From: Lachnospiraceae bacterium
GTDB taxonomy: Bacteria; Bacillota; Clostridia; Lachnospirales; Lachnospiraceae
Assembly (NCBI GenBank): GCA_024682375.1
Contig: JAIKZI010000039.1
Location: 124,001-188,000, forward strand
Reading direction: 5' to 3'
Length of the DNA: 64,000 nucleotides
A program made the translations under genes and the position numbers. The notes under the pieces were generated by a model. It did no database searches, was not told the DNA's origin, and saw only the letters and a program-made list of their open reading frames with translations. Shown one piece after another: positions 26,991 to 35,151 of the stretch; position 1 is the first letter of the stretch, and each line of letters starts with the position of its first letter.

Positions 26991-27577
26991 TTACTTCCAG
27001 TTAAATTCTTTGCAATTTGGGAAAAATCCGAATTTTTTGTAAATGTATAACTGCCTGGATGAATTCTATTCGCATAGTTATTGCTTACAAGATATTTATC
27101 AAATTCTTCAGCATTAGAAATAACACCATTATCAGCTAAACTCTTTGCAACTGTCCATGAATTCATTCCTCCTAAAACTTCGATATGAACCTCATCAGTT
27201 TTAGGTCCGCTTTCCGGATCTTTTGAATTAGCAGGAATATTTTCAGTAGTCACAGTTGTTTCATTATTCCCATCTGGATTATTTACTGTATCATCCAATG
27301 GCTTCTTTTCTTCAGTTTCTGTCTTTTTTGTTTCTTTCTTACTGGAATCTGTTTTTTCTTTAGAATTCTTCTTTGTCTCTTCCTTCTTTTTAGAATCCGA
27401 ATTACTTTTTATTGTACCGTCATCTACTTTATCAACGGTATATCCCAAGCGTTCTGCTTCTTTCTTAAATTCTTTATCAGTAAGTTTTGTTTCATGAAAA
27501 GAAAAGCAAATCATAAAAATCAGAGAACTGATTATAAATCCCACTCCCAGTCCTCTAAGATAATATTTCATCTTCAT
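26987..27577 (-). CDS. MltG/YceG-like membrane protein without catalytic domain
   Basis: A 196-residue protein: membrane helix at about residues 8-28, a short conserved-looking segment (TDKEFKKEAERLGYT), a Lys/Glu/Thr-rich spacer (55-125), and a C-terminal domain from about 129. That domain resembles the LysM-like subdomain of endolytic transglycosylase MltG: hydrophobic strand, KSLADNGVISNAEEFDKYLV, then IHPGSYTFTKNSDFSQIAKNL. MltG is about 340 residues and has its catalytic Glu in a C-terminal domain missing here. So this is probably a wall-binding, non-enzymatic relative. It is the last gene of the flagellar/chemotaxis run; its SD (AGGAT) is weak. Confidence 0.65.
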   Translation of the reverse strand: MKMKYYLRGLGVGFIISSLIFMICFSFHETKLTDKEFKKEAERLGYTVDKVDDGTIKSNSDSKKKEETKKNSKEKTDSSKKETKKTETEEKKPLDDTVNNPDGNNETTVTTENIPANSKDPESGPKTDEVHIEVLGGMNSWTVAKSLADNGVISNAEEFDKYLVSNNYANRIHPGSYTFTKNSDFSQIAKNLTGSN

Positions 27578-27588
27578 AAAAAAATATC

Positions 27589-28272
27589 CTATCTTTTAAA
27601 CAATCCTAGAACCAGTTTTACTTCTCCAAGTCCCAGTCCTAATTTCTTAGCGATCTCAATTTCTGAATAACCAGCCTTTGAAAGATTCAAAATATCCGAA
27701 TTGGCATTTCCATTTGCAGAATACTCAGCTTCCTTCTCCTCTTCCTGGTTAGTATCATATTTCTTCATGAATTCTTCTTTTAAAGATTCAAGCTCTGAAT
27801 TATCGATTTCTTCTTCAGGAACTTCTTCAAACTGAATATTTTCTTTCTCTTCTATTTCATCTTTCAAATGACGAAGAGTATCTTCCATCTGAGATATTTC
27901 TTTTGTAAGTTCAGTGACCTTTTCCTGCTTCTTATTAAGCATGTCATACATAAACATAATTTCATCATGAGATTTGTTCATAGAAGTAAGAACTGTATCA
28001 GAGTATTCACTGATTTCTTTGATTTTTTCATTTGTTTCTTTATCAGTTTTTACATCCACTTCTTCAAAAGAATCTTCCAGTCTTTTATTGATAGCTTCTT
28101 TAATTTTTGAATCTGATTCTTTTAATTCTTTTTCAAGAATTGTTTTGATTTCAGCCTGGCTCATCTTCTGAATCTCTTCTACGTCATTTGACGACAGTCC
28201 CTTTGTCAAAAAGAAACTGCCGCCAACACATAAAATACCGATCAAAAGAACCGCTATTTCAAGTCCTGTCAT
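27589..28272 (-). CDS. DUF6115-like single-pass coiled-coil protein at the swrB position
   Basis: A 227-residue protein with an N-terminal membrane helix (about residues 4-23), a long charged coiled coil (30-155) and an acidic stretch. It ends in a C-terminal helix-turn-helix-like segment (LNLSKAGYSEIEIAKKLGLGLGEVKLVLGLF). It lies between sigD and rpsB, exactly where B. subtilis has swrB, whose product also has one N-terminal helix and a coiled coil and activates flagellar basal-body maturation. Sequence similarity to SwrB cannot be shown by eye; the functional link is inference from position and architecture. The start follows AAGGAGA. Confidence 0.65.
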   Translation of the reverse strand: MTGLEIAVLLIGILCVGGSFFLTKGLSSNDVEEIQKMSQAEIKTILEKELKESDSKIKEAINKRLEDSFEEVDVKTDKETNEKIKEISEYSDTVLTSMNKSHDEIMFMYDMLNKKQEKVTELTKEISQMEDTLRHLKDEIEEKENIQFEEVPEEEIDNSELESLKEEFMKKYDTNQEEEKEAEYSANGNANSDILNLSKAGYSEIEIAKKLGLGLGEVKLVLGLFKR

Positions 28273-28281
28273 ATAATCTCC

Positions 28282-28608
28282 TTAAATCTTTACATCAAAT
28301 GGCTTCTCGCCTTTTTTATACATTCTGCCATCATCATGCTTGTCTTTTTTGTCTTTATCCTGATCTTTCTTTTTCTTTCTTTTATCAGGACGCTTGTAGA
28401 TGCCGCCATTGCCATCGTCATCAAGGTTTTCCGTTTCTGTCTTTACATTTCCGTGAACCTGGGTGGCTTCCTGTTGATGCTTAATATCAGCAGCATTCTG
28501 CATCATATTCTGCTGAAGCTGTGATTTGTTTTCTTCATGCGCACGGAGATGAGATACTTCATTTGCATTTTGAATCATTCCATTGAATTCTACCGGCCTT
28601 AATTGCAT
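28282..28608 (-). CDS. small hydrophilic protein in the flagellar operon, function unknown
   Basis: A 108-residue protein starting MQLRPVEFNGMIQ. The frame is open from a GTG at 28617, but the SD (AAAGGAG) overlaps that GTG and sits eight bases before the ATG at 28608, so the ATG is preferred. The N-terminal third is predicted helical and Gln/Asn-rich; the C-terminal half is an extreme Lys/Asp tract (RKKKKDQDKDKKDKHDD). There is no membrane segment and no known domain. Its place between fapA and the DUF6115-like gene suggests a flagellar-assembly accessory role, which is inference. Confidence 0.7.
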   Translation of the reverse strand: MQLRPVEFNGMIQNANEVSHLRAHEENKSQLQQNMMQNAADIKHQQEATQVHGNVKTETENLDDDGNGGIYKRPDKRKKKKDQDKDKKDKHDDGRMYKKGEKPFDVKI

Positions 28609-28623
28609 AAATCTCACTCCTTT

Positions 28624-30222
28624 CTATATAACTGATCTGGATATTTCTCCATCAATACATCTAAACTGGCATGACGACAATTGTGACTCAATATTTTTCT
28701 TATGACCATATAATATCAAAGTTGTGCCTGGATATACATCTCTATTTGCAACAATTCTACAATTTGCATCTGCAGCCAGCTTATTTTCTACTGATTCTTT
28801 TATCTTATTATTACTATCGAGATATCCTTGCGCTTCCTTTAGCGCATTTGTAATTCTAATCAGATATTCTGAGGTTTTTTTATCAGGTTTCAACCCTTTC
28901 TTTATAGATCTCGTATAATTAGCAATTATATTAGAAAATCTATTAATTTCTTCTTCTAGTTTATTATTTGATTTTTCAATTCGCTTCAATAAATCTTTTG
29001 CCTGAGGTTTTGCCCCAATTTCTATAGTTGTTAAAGCGCCCATATCAGATCCAATCGTATCAGCTCTTACGCTTCCGCCAGATACAACTTTACAGCCAGC
29101 TATAAATCCTTTTTTCCCTTGAACAATAACATCTCCTTCAGCCGATACTTCTGAAGCTAAAAGGACACCGGATTCAACATATCCGCCGCAAATAATATGT
29201 CCATTTTCAATGAATTTTGCGATTACATTGCTTCCAGCTCTAATAAGTCCCTTACCCTGGCTATTGATTCCACGCTTTACTATGACCTGGCCCAAAGCCT
29301 CAATATTTGCATCCTCAACTACGCCTTCAACAATAACATCACCACCAGCTTTAACATTAAATCCAGTTCTTACATTTCCCTGTATTGTAACATTTCCGGA
29401 ATAATTGATATCACCGGTTTTTGTATCTACGTCACCAGTCACAGTATACACATCACTAACAACCAAACGCCCCGTCACAAGAGCCACGTGGCCAGTCACT
29501 AAGGAATATACTTTTGTACCATCTTCTGATACTTTTGCATTCTTACCAATCTCTACTTGAGCCGGCTTTACCTTTTTAGGTTCAACATTCTTTCCATATA
29601 GATTGGTGCCATTTTCGCCTCTAACTTCTTTTACTATTTCTAAAAGCAAATCGCCTTCGTTACAAATATTAATGACATTTAAGGAATGAAAATCCACGGA
29701 ACCATCTTCATTTCTTTTAGGTTCAAGTGTCGGATCTGTATTGAAATAAAATTTTGCCGAACCATCCTTCCCCTCTATAGGAGCTTTTCCTTCAGCAAAA
29801 ACAACATCTTGAAAATATACAGGAGATTTTACAAATTCATCAATGACATCCTCTTTAATTCCATATTTAACCATGTCAGAAGAAAGTGAAGCAATTATAT
29901 CGTCCTTCGTAAGATCATTTCCGCCAAGAGAAGGTGGATACACTCTCGATTTACAGTGCAATTCATCAGCTTCTATATACGTAACCATTGTTCCAGCGAA
30001 AAAATCGAAGCGACTTTTTCCCAAAGGCATCTCACTCTCTTCCTCTTTTCTAAGAAGCTGATCAAGTTTCTGAACGCTAAAAGAAGTAAAGCCCTGTTGT
30101 GTTAAATAGGACTCTACCTCTTTTATCTCACATTTATCTCCACCATCTATCGGTGGATGATAAATCAAATATACATTTCCCGATTTAACCTCGAGTTGAA
30201 CATAGGCATTCTTCTGTTCCAT
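28624..30222 (-). CDS. fapA: FapA (DUF342) flagellar assembly-type protein
   Basis: The 532-residue protein belongs to the DUF342/FapA family. An N-terminal alpha/beta region (1-170) is followed by a right-handed beta-helix (about 240-400) with repeated short strands (DVDTKTGDINYSGNVTIQGNV, then VEGVVEDANIEALGQVIVKRG). A C-terminal coiled-coil segment (405-475) and a small domain follow. A family member in Vibrio has been named flagellar assembly protein A and linked to flagellation; its biochemical activity is unknown. Here it comes 21 bases after sigD and 15 before the small hydrophilic protein gene. The beta-helix is of the same general type as the bactofilin elsewhere in the window. Confidence 0.85.
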   Translation of the reverse strand: MEQKNAYVQLEVKSGNVYLIYHPPIDGGDKCEIKEVESYLTQQGFTSFSVQKLDQLLRKEEESEMPLGKSRFDFFAGTMVTYIEADELHCKSRVYPPSLGGNDLTKDDIIASLSSDMVKYGIKEDVIDEFVKSPVYFQDVVFAEGKAPIEGKDGSAKFYFNTDPTLEPKRNEDGSVDFHSLNVINICNEGDLLLEIVKEVRGENGTNLYGKNVEPKKVKPAQVEIGKNAKVSEDGTKVYSLVTGHVALVTGRLVVSDVYTVTGDVDTKTGDINYSGNVTIQGNVRTGFNVKAGGDVIVEGVVEDANIEALGQVIVKRGINSQGKGLIRAGSNVIAKFIENGHIICGGYVESGVLLASEVSAEGDVIVQGKKGFIAGCKVVSGGSVRADTIGSDMGALTTIEIGAKPQAKDLLKRIEKSNNKLEEEINRFSNIIANYTRSIKKGLKPDKKTSEYLIRITNALKEAQGYLDSNNKIKESVENKLAADANCRIVANRDVYPGTTLILYGHKKNIESQLSSCQFRCIDGEISRSVI

Positions 30223-30243
30223 AAATCCCCCTTTATAGAAATC

Positions 30244-31014
30244 CTATGCATTATTTGTAAGTATTCCCAAGTAATCTCCCATAACGCCTCTCATCTTTCC
30301 AAGAGCCTTTGTATGAAGCTGTGATACTCGAGATTCAGAAACTGAAAGTATCTGACTGATTTCCTTAAGTGTCATCTCCTCATAATAGTAAAGAAGTATA
30401 ACTTGCTGTTCTTTTTCTGTAAGAATATCAAGTGCAGCTTTCAATTTTTCTTTTAATTCTTCTTTTGCAATCTTCTCTTCTGGCTGAATAAAATGCGAAT
30501 TTCTATCTGTTTCCATAGCAGGTTCAGAACCCTGCTCAACAAATTCATTAAGCGAAATAACATTTGTCATGTTTAAATCTGTCTGCCAATCATTCATTTC
30601 TTCTTCAGAAATTCCAAGTTCAATAGCAATTTCTGTATCGGTGGCTGCATGACCGGTTCTAGCTTCAACTTCTTTTGAAGCAGCTTCTATCTTCTTCTGT
30701 TTTTGTCGAATAGTTCTAGGAATCCAATCCATTTTACGGATCTGGTCTAGAATTGCACCCCTGATTCGTAAAGAAGCATATGTCTCAAATTTGACGCCTT
30801 GTGCTGTATCAAATCTATCAATAGCATCAATTAATCCAAACACACCATAACCACATAAATCATCAAATTCTACGTTCTTCCCTAAATATAGATTCATTCG
30901 ACCTGCAACCACTTTTACAAGTGGAGCATATTCGATGATGATCTGCTCTCTAAGCTCTGGTGTAGGCTTCTTTTTGTATGAATCCCATAACTTTTGCTTG
31001 TCCTGCTCGTTCAT
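30244..31014 (-). CDS. sigD: flagellar sigma factor sigma-D (FliA/WhiG family, sigma-28)
   Basis: The 256-residue sigma factor recognises TAAA-N15-GCCGATAT promoters of late flagellar, motility and chemotaxis genes. Region 2 is visible as DLCGYGVFGLIDAIDRFD and FETYASLRIRGAILDQIR, typical of FliA. Region 3 spans about 110-160, and region 4 carries LTEKEQQVILLYYYEEMTLKEISQILSVSESRVSQLHTKAL. It lies after cheD and a small membrane protein gene. A promoter of its class is found in this same window upstream of the TIGR02530 and flgE genes. Confidence 0.96.
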   Translation of the reverse strand: MNEQDKQKLWDSYKKKPTPELREQIIIEYAPLVKVVAGRMNLYLGKNVEFDDLCGYGVFGLIDAIDRFDTAQGVKFETYASLRIRGAILDQIRKMDWIPRTIRQKQKKIEAASKEVEARTGHAATDTEIAIELGISEEEMNDWQTDLNMTNVISLNEFVEQGSEPAMETDRNSHFIQPEEKIAKEELKEKLKAALDILTEKEQQVILLYYYEEMTLKEISQILSVSESRVSQLHTKALGKMRGVMGDYLGILTNNA

Positions 31015-31038
31015 GTTATTCCTCCGAAAACAGCTCTA

Positions 31039-31377
31039 CTAAAACTCTTCTGTAGATTCCGTTTCAGACTCTTCGCCTTCCTCTTCAAGTGATGTTTCTA
31101 TATCATCCAGATCCGAAACTCCACCTTCCATTTCAGGCGACTCCATCATTTCCTGTTCCTGTTGTTTTTGTGTTTCTTCCATGTCTATCTTAAAAGTTCT
31201 ATCGATAACGACACGAACAATAACTCCAAGTACATAAAAAATCAAAGCTACTAAAGCAAAACGCTTTACAAACACTCCGAAATCAACACCTTGAATTATT
31301 GAAATGACACACGCAATACCACTCGCTAATAAACATATTGCAATCGGTAAAGGCTTAGTATTAGTTTTGTTTTTCAT
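31039..31377 (-). CDS. small two-helix membrane protein, unknown
   Basis: A 112-residue protein with two predicted membrane helices (about residues 9-29 and 35-60), followed by a Gln/Glu-rich and then very acidic cytoplasmic tail (SLEEEGEESETESTEEF). It overlaps cheD by 4 bases (ATGA) and precedes sigD by 24 bases. It is not recognised as any named family. Because it is translationally coupled to cheD and next to sigD, a motility role is likely but unproven. Confidence 0.75.
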   Translation of the reverse strand: MKNKTNTKPLPIAICLLASGIACVISIIQGVDFGVFVKRFALVALIFYVLGVIVRVVIDRTFKIDMEETQKQQEQEMMESPEMEGGVSDLDDIETSLEEEGEESETESTEEF

Positions 31378-31862
31378 ATCTCTTTCACTGGCTTTCCTAC
31401 AGCTTTTATCAAATATTTTCCAGTCTCACTATAAAGTTCTACTGTACGTCCATAGTTCAAACCACAATCTTCAGCGATGAGTCTAATACCTAATTCTTTT
31501 AATTTTTTCTTAGAAGCCGCAGCATTCTGCTCGCCAATATTGATAGCGGAAGCCGCACTTCCAGAAAGTGCAAACATCTTTGCTCCGCCTGCTATTTTTG
31601 CAACAAGACGAGTTTTAGAAGCACCTGCTTTTACCATCTGTTTAACAAGTTCTTCAATACCCGTATCCGCAAACTTGGCAATATTCGAATTATTTCGAAT
31701 AGCCTTACTATCAGGCAGCATAATATGAGCCAACCCTGTGACCTTTGTAACCGGATCATATAGCGCAATTCCAACGCAGGAACCTAATCCGATTGTAGTC
31801 AAAGAGTCCGGTTCTTTACAGACTTTCAGATCCGCCATACCGACTTTTATCATCTGACCCAT
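31374..31862 (-). CDS. cheD: chemoreceptor glutamine deamidase CheD
   Basis: CheD deamidates glutamines on chemoreceptors and, in Bacillus-type systems, binds CheC to boost its CheY-P phosphatase activity. The 162-residue protein shows the catalytic Cys (C29 in LGSCVG) and His (H46 in LAHIMLP), with AKIAGGAKMF in the core. It follows cheC by 16 bases. Confidence 0.96.
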   Translation of the reverse strand: MGQMIKVGMADLKVCKEPDSLTTIGLGSCVGIALYDPVTKVTGLAHIMLPDSKAIRNNSNIAKFADTGIEELVKQMVKAGASKTRLVAKIAGGAKMFALSGSAASAINIGEQNAAASKKKLKELGIRLIAEDCGLNYGRTVELYSETGKYLIKAVGKPVKEI

Positions 31863-31878
31863 AGATTTATCCTATCTT

Positions 31879-32490
31879 CTAAATCGAAATTCCCAAAGAT
31901 GTAAGAATCTTTGCAAAAGATTCTTCATCCGGCATCAAAATAAAATAACCATCAATTGAGCCATCGCCACCAATTGCTGTTTTAATCATAAGAGCTCTGT
32001 CACTCATAAGTCCAAACTGTACAGCTGGAACGCTTAAAATAGCAGCAGCCATATCAATTGATACAGAAGGTACTGTTGGGCTAATAACTAAATTTGTAAG
32101 TGTAGAAATAGCCGATAAATATGAGCCGGCAATAATATTTCCTACTTCACGAAGTGCTGATAAATCCATCTCATCGAATTCTTTTTCATCATCTGGATCT
32201 CTCATCATAAGAAGGTTTACCATCTTATGTGCAGACTTCATATCCATGATAAACATCATGCTTCCATCAATATCAGCTTCTACTCCAAGCATAATACCAA
32301 CTACAATCTGTTCCTCAGAGCCAATTGCTTCACCTAATTTTTCAACAGGCATAAGTTCTACCTTAGGTACACCCATATCCATCTTCAAATTAAGCATATT
32401 AGAAATTGCAGTTGTAGCATTTCCTGTACCGATATTGCCAATCTCTCTCAAGACATCTATATACATGTCATTAAGCTGATCTAGATTCAT
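31879..32490 (-). CDS. cheC: CheY-P phosphatase CheC
   Basis: CheC dephosphorylates CheY-P and partners with CheD in receptor adaptation. The 203-residue protein contains both pseudo-symmetrical active-site helices, each with the Glu-x2-Asn pattern: REIGNIGTGNATTAISNML near residues 15-33 and REVGNIIAGSYLSAIS near 115. It lies between cheW (36 bases) and cheD. Confidence 0.95.
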   Translation of the reverse strand: MNLDQLNDMYIDVLREIGNIGTGNATTAISNMLNLKMDMGVPKVELMPVEKLGEAIGSEEQIVVGIMLGVEADIDGSMMFIMDMKSAHKMVNLLMMRDPDDEKEFDEMDLSALREVGNIIAGSYLSAISTLTNLVISPTVPSVSIDMAAAILSVPAVQFGLMSDRALMIKTAIGGDGSIDGYFILMPDEESFAKILTSLGISI

Positions 32491-32526
32491 AAAACTCCTA
32501 TCTATCTAAATCAGATAAGGAGAAAA

Positions 32527-33006
32527 TTATTTCTCCTTATCCTTTGTAGATTCGCCAGCGACCTTATCAATATCAAAAATTGAAATTAGTCTATCGCCAT
32601 CTTTTCCAATTCCATTTATGAAATTGCCCTTTGTCTCTTTCATATTAGATACATTCCTATCAATATCAGATTCGCCCAAAGATACAACTTCATTAACAGA
32701 ATCTACAATAATGCCTAAGTAGCCTAATTCTTCAAGCTTTAAAATAATAATTCTTGTAGAATTAGTAAACTGATCGTCCTCAAGGCCCATCTTCATTCTA
32801 ATGCTCATGACAGGAACAACCTCACCACGAAGGTTTATAACTCCCTTATAATGAGCTGGAGCCTTTGGAACTCTGGTAATAGAAGAAAGACGAACGATAT
32901 TATCAACAAAAGAAATATCGATGCCATAATGTTCTCCACCAAGAGTTACAACAATATACTGCTGCTTAGCCTCTTCAATTACATCAAGTTCTTCTGATTT
33001 ACTCAT
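32527..33006 (-). CDS. cheW: chemotaxis coupling protein CheW
   Basis: CheW links chemoreceptors to CheA. The 159-residue protein consists of one CheW (SH3-like) domain: QYIVVTLGGEHYGIDI, TRVPKAPAHYKGVINLRGEVVPVM, and the C-terminal ISIFDIDKV. Start is ATG behind GGAGGAG. It follows cheA by 17 bases. Confidence 0.96.
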   Translation of the reverse strand: MSKSEELDVIEEAKQQYIVVTLGGEHYGIDISFVDNIVRLSSITRVPKAPAHYKGVINLRGEVVPVMSIRMKMGLEDDQFTNSTRIIILKLEELGYLGIIVDSVNEVVSLGESDIDRNVSNMKETKGNFINGIGKDGDRLISIFDIDKVAGESTKDKEK

Positions 33007-33023
33007 AAGTTTCTCCTCCAGCC

Positions 33024-35150
33024 TTAGAACAATGAATTAACATCAAGAATCAACGCAACTTCACCATCACCAAGAATTGTAGCACCACTGATGTGCTTAT
33101 TATCTTCGATAACCTTTCCTAGTGACTTGATTACGATTTCCTGCTGTCCAATCAAATTATCTACAACGATACCTACGAAACTATCGCCCTTCTTAACAAC
33201 AACAACAGTAATGCTTTCCTGCTGTTCTTCCTTCTCTTCGCAGTCGAGAATCTTATCCAAATGAACCAAAGGAATTACACTACCACGGAGGTAAATAACT
33301 TCTTTAGCCTGAACATATTTGATATCAGTAACTGGAATATATTCAATATTCTGGATAGAAGCAAGTGCGATTGCATACTTCTCTTCTCTAACTTCAACCA
33401 TAAGAGCCTGGATGATAGCAAGTGTAAGAGGAAGTCTTACTGTAAATGTAGAACCAGATCCAAGTGTAGATTCTACTTCTACATCACCACCGAGCTGCTC
33501 AACATTGGATTTAACAACATCAAGACCAACTCCTCGTCCAGAAATATCTGTAATCTTTTTAGCCATTGAGAATGATGGCATGAATAGGAAGTTGATAATT
33601 TCTTTATCTGTAAGCTTATCAGCTTCTTCCTCAGTAACAATGCCTCTTTCAATAGCTTTACCTTTAATAGCTTCAGCATCGATACCGGCACCATCATCGC
33701 CTACCTTGATGATTACGTTATTGCCTTCCTGATAAGCGTTCAACCAGATTTTACCAGTTTCCGGCTTACCTTCTTTACGACGAACATCAGGATCTTCAAT
33801 ACCGTGATCAGCTGAATTTCTAAGCAAATGCTGCAAAGGATCACCGATCTGATCGACTACTGTTCTATCAAGCTCTGTTTCCTCACCAGTCATTACCAAA
33901 TCCATAGGCTTATTTAGTCTTCTAGAAAGGTCTCTAATCATACGAGGGAACTTATTAACTACACTTTCAATAGGAACCATTCGAACCTTCATAACTGATT
34001 CATGAAGATTTGTTGTGATTCTTTCTAGATATTCAATCTGCTCAGAGAAATTAACTCCTCCGCCTGATTCCATTGAATTAGCTCTAGAAACAAGTGTATT
34101 CTTAGCAATAATAAGCTCGCTGACCTGATTCATAAGGTCATCTAACTTTTCAATATCTACACGGACTGTTCTAGCTGTAACAGGTTTGCCCTTTGCAGCT
34201 GGAGCCTTCTTATCATCTTTCTTTTCTGCCTTAGCAGGTGCTTTAGGCGCTGGAGCTGCTGGAGCAGCTGGTGCTGCAGGTGCATTTGCTTCTTCTGCCG
34301 GAGCCTGAGGTGCAGCAGAAGGCGCTGGCTGAGCCTCACCTTCATGATACATTTCAGCTGTAACTGGTCCAATTTCACATGAATCAATTTCTGAAACAGC
34401 TTCAATTGCAGCCTTTAGTTCATCAGGATTAGCATCTGTCTGAACCAAAACGCTAAAATCAAATTCAAATTTCTCATCTTCAACATCACTTGAAGAAGGA
34501 TCATATACTAAAATATCACCTGCGTCTTCGATTGCCTTATATACAAGGAAGGCTCTCGCTGCCTTAAGCAAGCAATCATGATTAACATGAACAGTAATAC
34601 CAAGAACTGTATTACCACCTTCAAGTGTCTCAACAACCTTGATTTTATCATTATCATCCATGTTTAGATGTGTATATAAAGGTGCATCTGATGACGCATC
34701 CGCTGGTGCATTCTGAGCAGAAGCTGCAGCTTCATTTGCTGCAGGAGCTGCTGTTTCCTTTCCCATTGCGCGATTCAGAAAATCATTCAATTTCTGAATC
34801 AAAACAGCGTTATCTTCATCACCTTCATTTGAAGTATTCTTTACATTATCTACATAGGCTTCGATAGCATCTAGACAATTAAAAAGAATATCAATAAGTT
34901 CACTTGTTACCTTAACATTGTCATTACGAACTTCCTGGAACACATTTTCCATATCGTGTGTCAAATGCTGCATCTTTTTGAAGCCCATAGTACCAGCCAT
35001 ACCTTTTAAAGAGTGAGCTACACGGAAGATCTCATTTACAGTGTCAGAATTATCAGGCTCCTGTTCGAGTGCCATGATATTGTCACTAAGAGTCTGAATG
35101 TGCTCGTTTGACTCATCGATAAAGACGTCTAAATACTGGCTAACATCCAT
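33024..35150 (-). CDS. cheA: chemotaxis histidine kinase CheA
   Basis: CheA phosphorylates CheY in response to receptor signals. The 708-residue protein has all five domains: P1 with the phospho-accepting His46 in RVAHSLKGMAGTMG, a P2 CheY-binding domain (about 165-265), and an Ala/Pro/Lys linker (270-325). P3 is the dimerisation domain; P4 is the kinase with N-box HLLRNSADHGIE and G-boxes; P5 is the CheW-like domain at the C-terminus. It is directly next to cheB. Because the local CheB receiver is degenerate, CheY may be the only phospho-target encoded in this cluster. Confidence 0.97.
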   Translation of the reverse strand: MDVSQYLDVFIDESNEHIQTLSDNIMALEQEPDNSDTVNEIFRVAHSLKGMAGTMGFKKMQHLTHDMENVFQEVRNDNVKVTSELIDILFNCLDAIEAYVDNVKNTSNEGDEDNAVLIQKLNDFLNRAMGKETAAPAANEAAASAQNAPADASSDAPLYTHLNMDDNDKIKVVETLEGGNTVLGITVHVNHDCLLKAARAFLVYKAIEDAGDILVYDPSSSDVEDEKFEFDFSVLVQTDANPDELKAAIEAVSEIDSCEIGPVTAEMYHEGEAQPAPSAAPQAPAEEANAPAAPAAPAAPAPKAPAKAEKKDDKKAPAAKGKPVTARTVRVDIEKLDDLMNQVSELIIAKNTLVSRANSMESGGGVNFSEQIEYLERITTNLHESVMKVRMVPIESVVNKFPRMIRDLSRRLNKPMDLVMTGEETELDRTVVDQIGDPLQHLLRNSADHGIEDPDVRRKEGKPETGKIWLNAYQEGNNVIIKVGDDGAGIDAEAIKGKAIERGIVTEEEADKLTDKEIINFLFMPSFSMAKKITDISGRGVGLDVVKSNVEQLGGDVEVESTLGSGSTFTVRLPLTLAIIQALMVEVREEKYAIALASIQNIEYIPVTDIKYVQAKEVIYLRGSVIPLVHLDKILDCEEKEEQQESITVVVVKKGDSFVGIVVDNLIGQQEIVIKSLGKVIEDNKHISGATILGDGEVALILDVNSLF

Positions 35151-35151
35151 C

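Noticed and set aside
32089..32118. Plus-strand TAAA...GCCGATAA inside cheC, as an antisense sigma-D promoter
   Set aside because: The spacing is 18 bases instead of 15, and both boxes fall in conserved cheC coding sequence.
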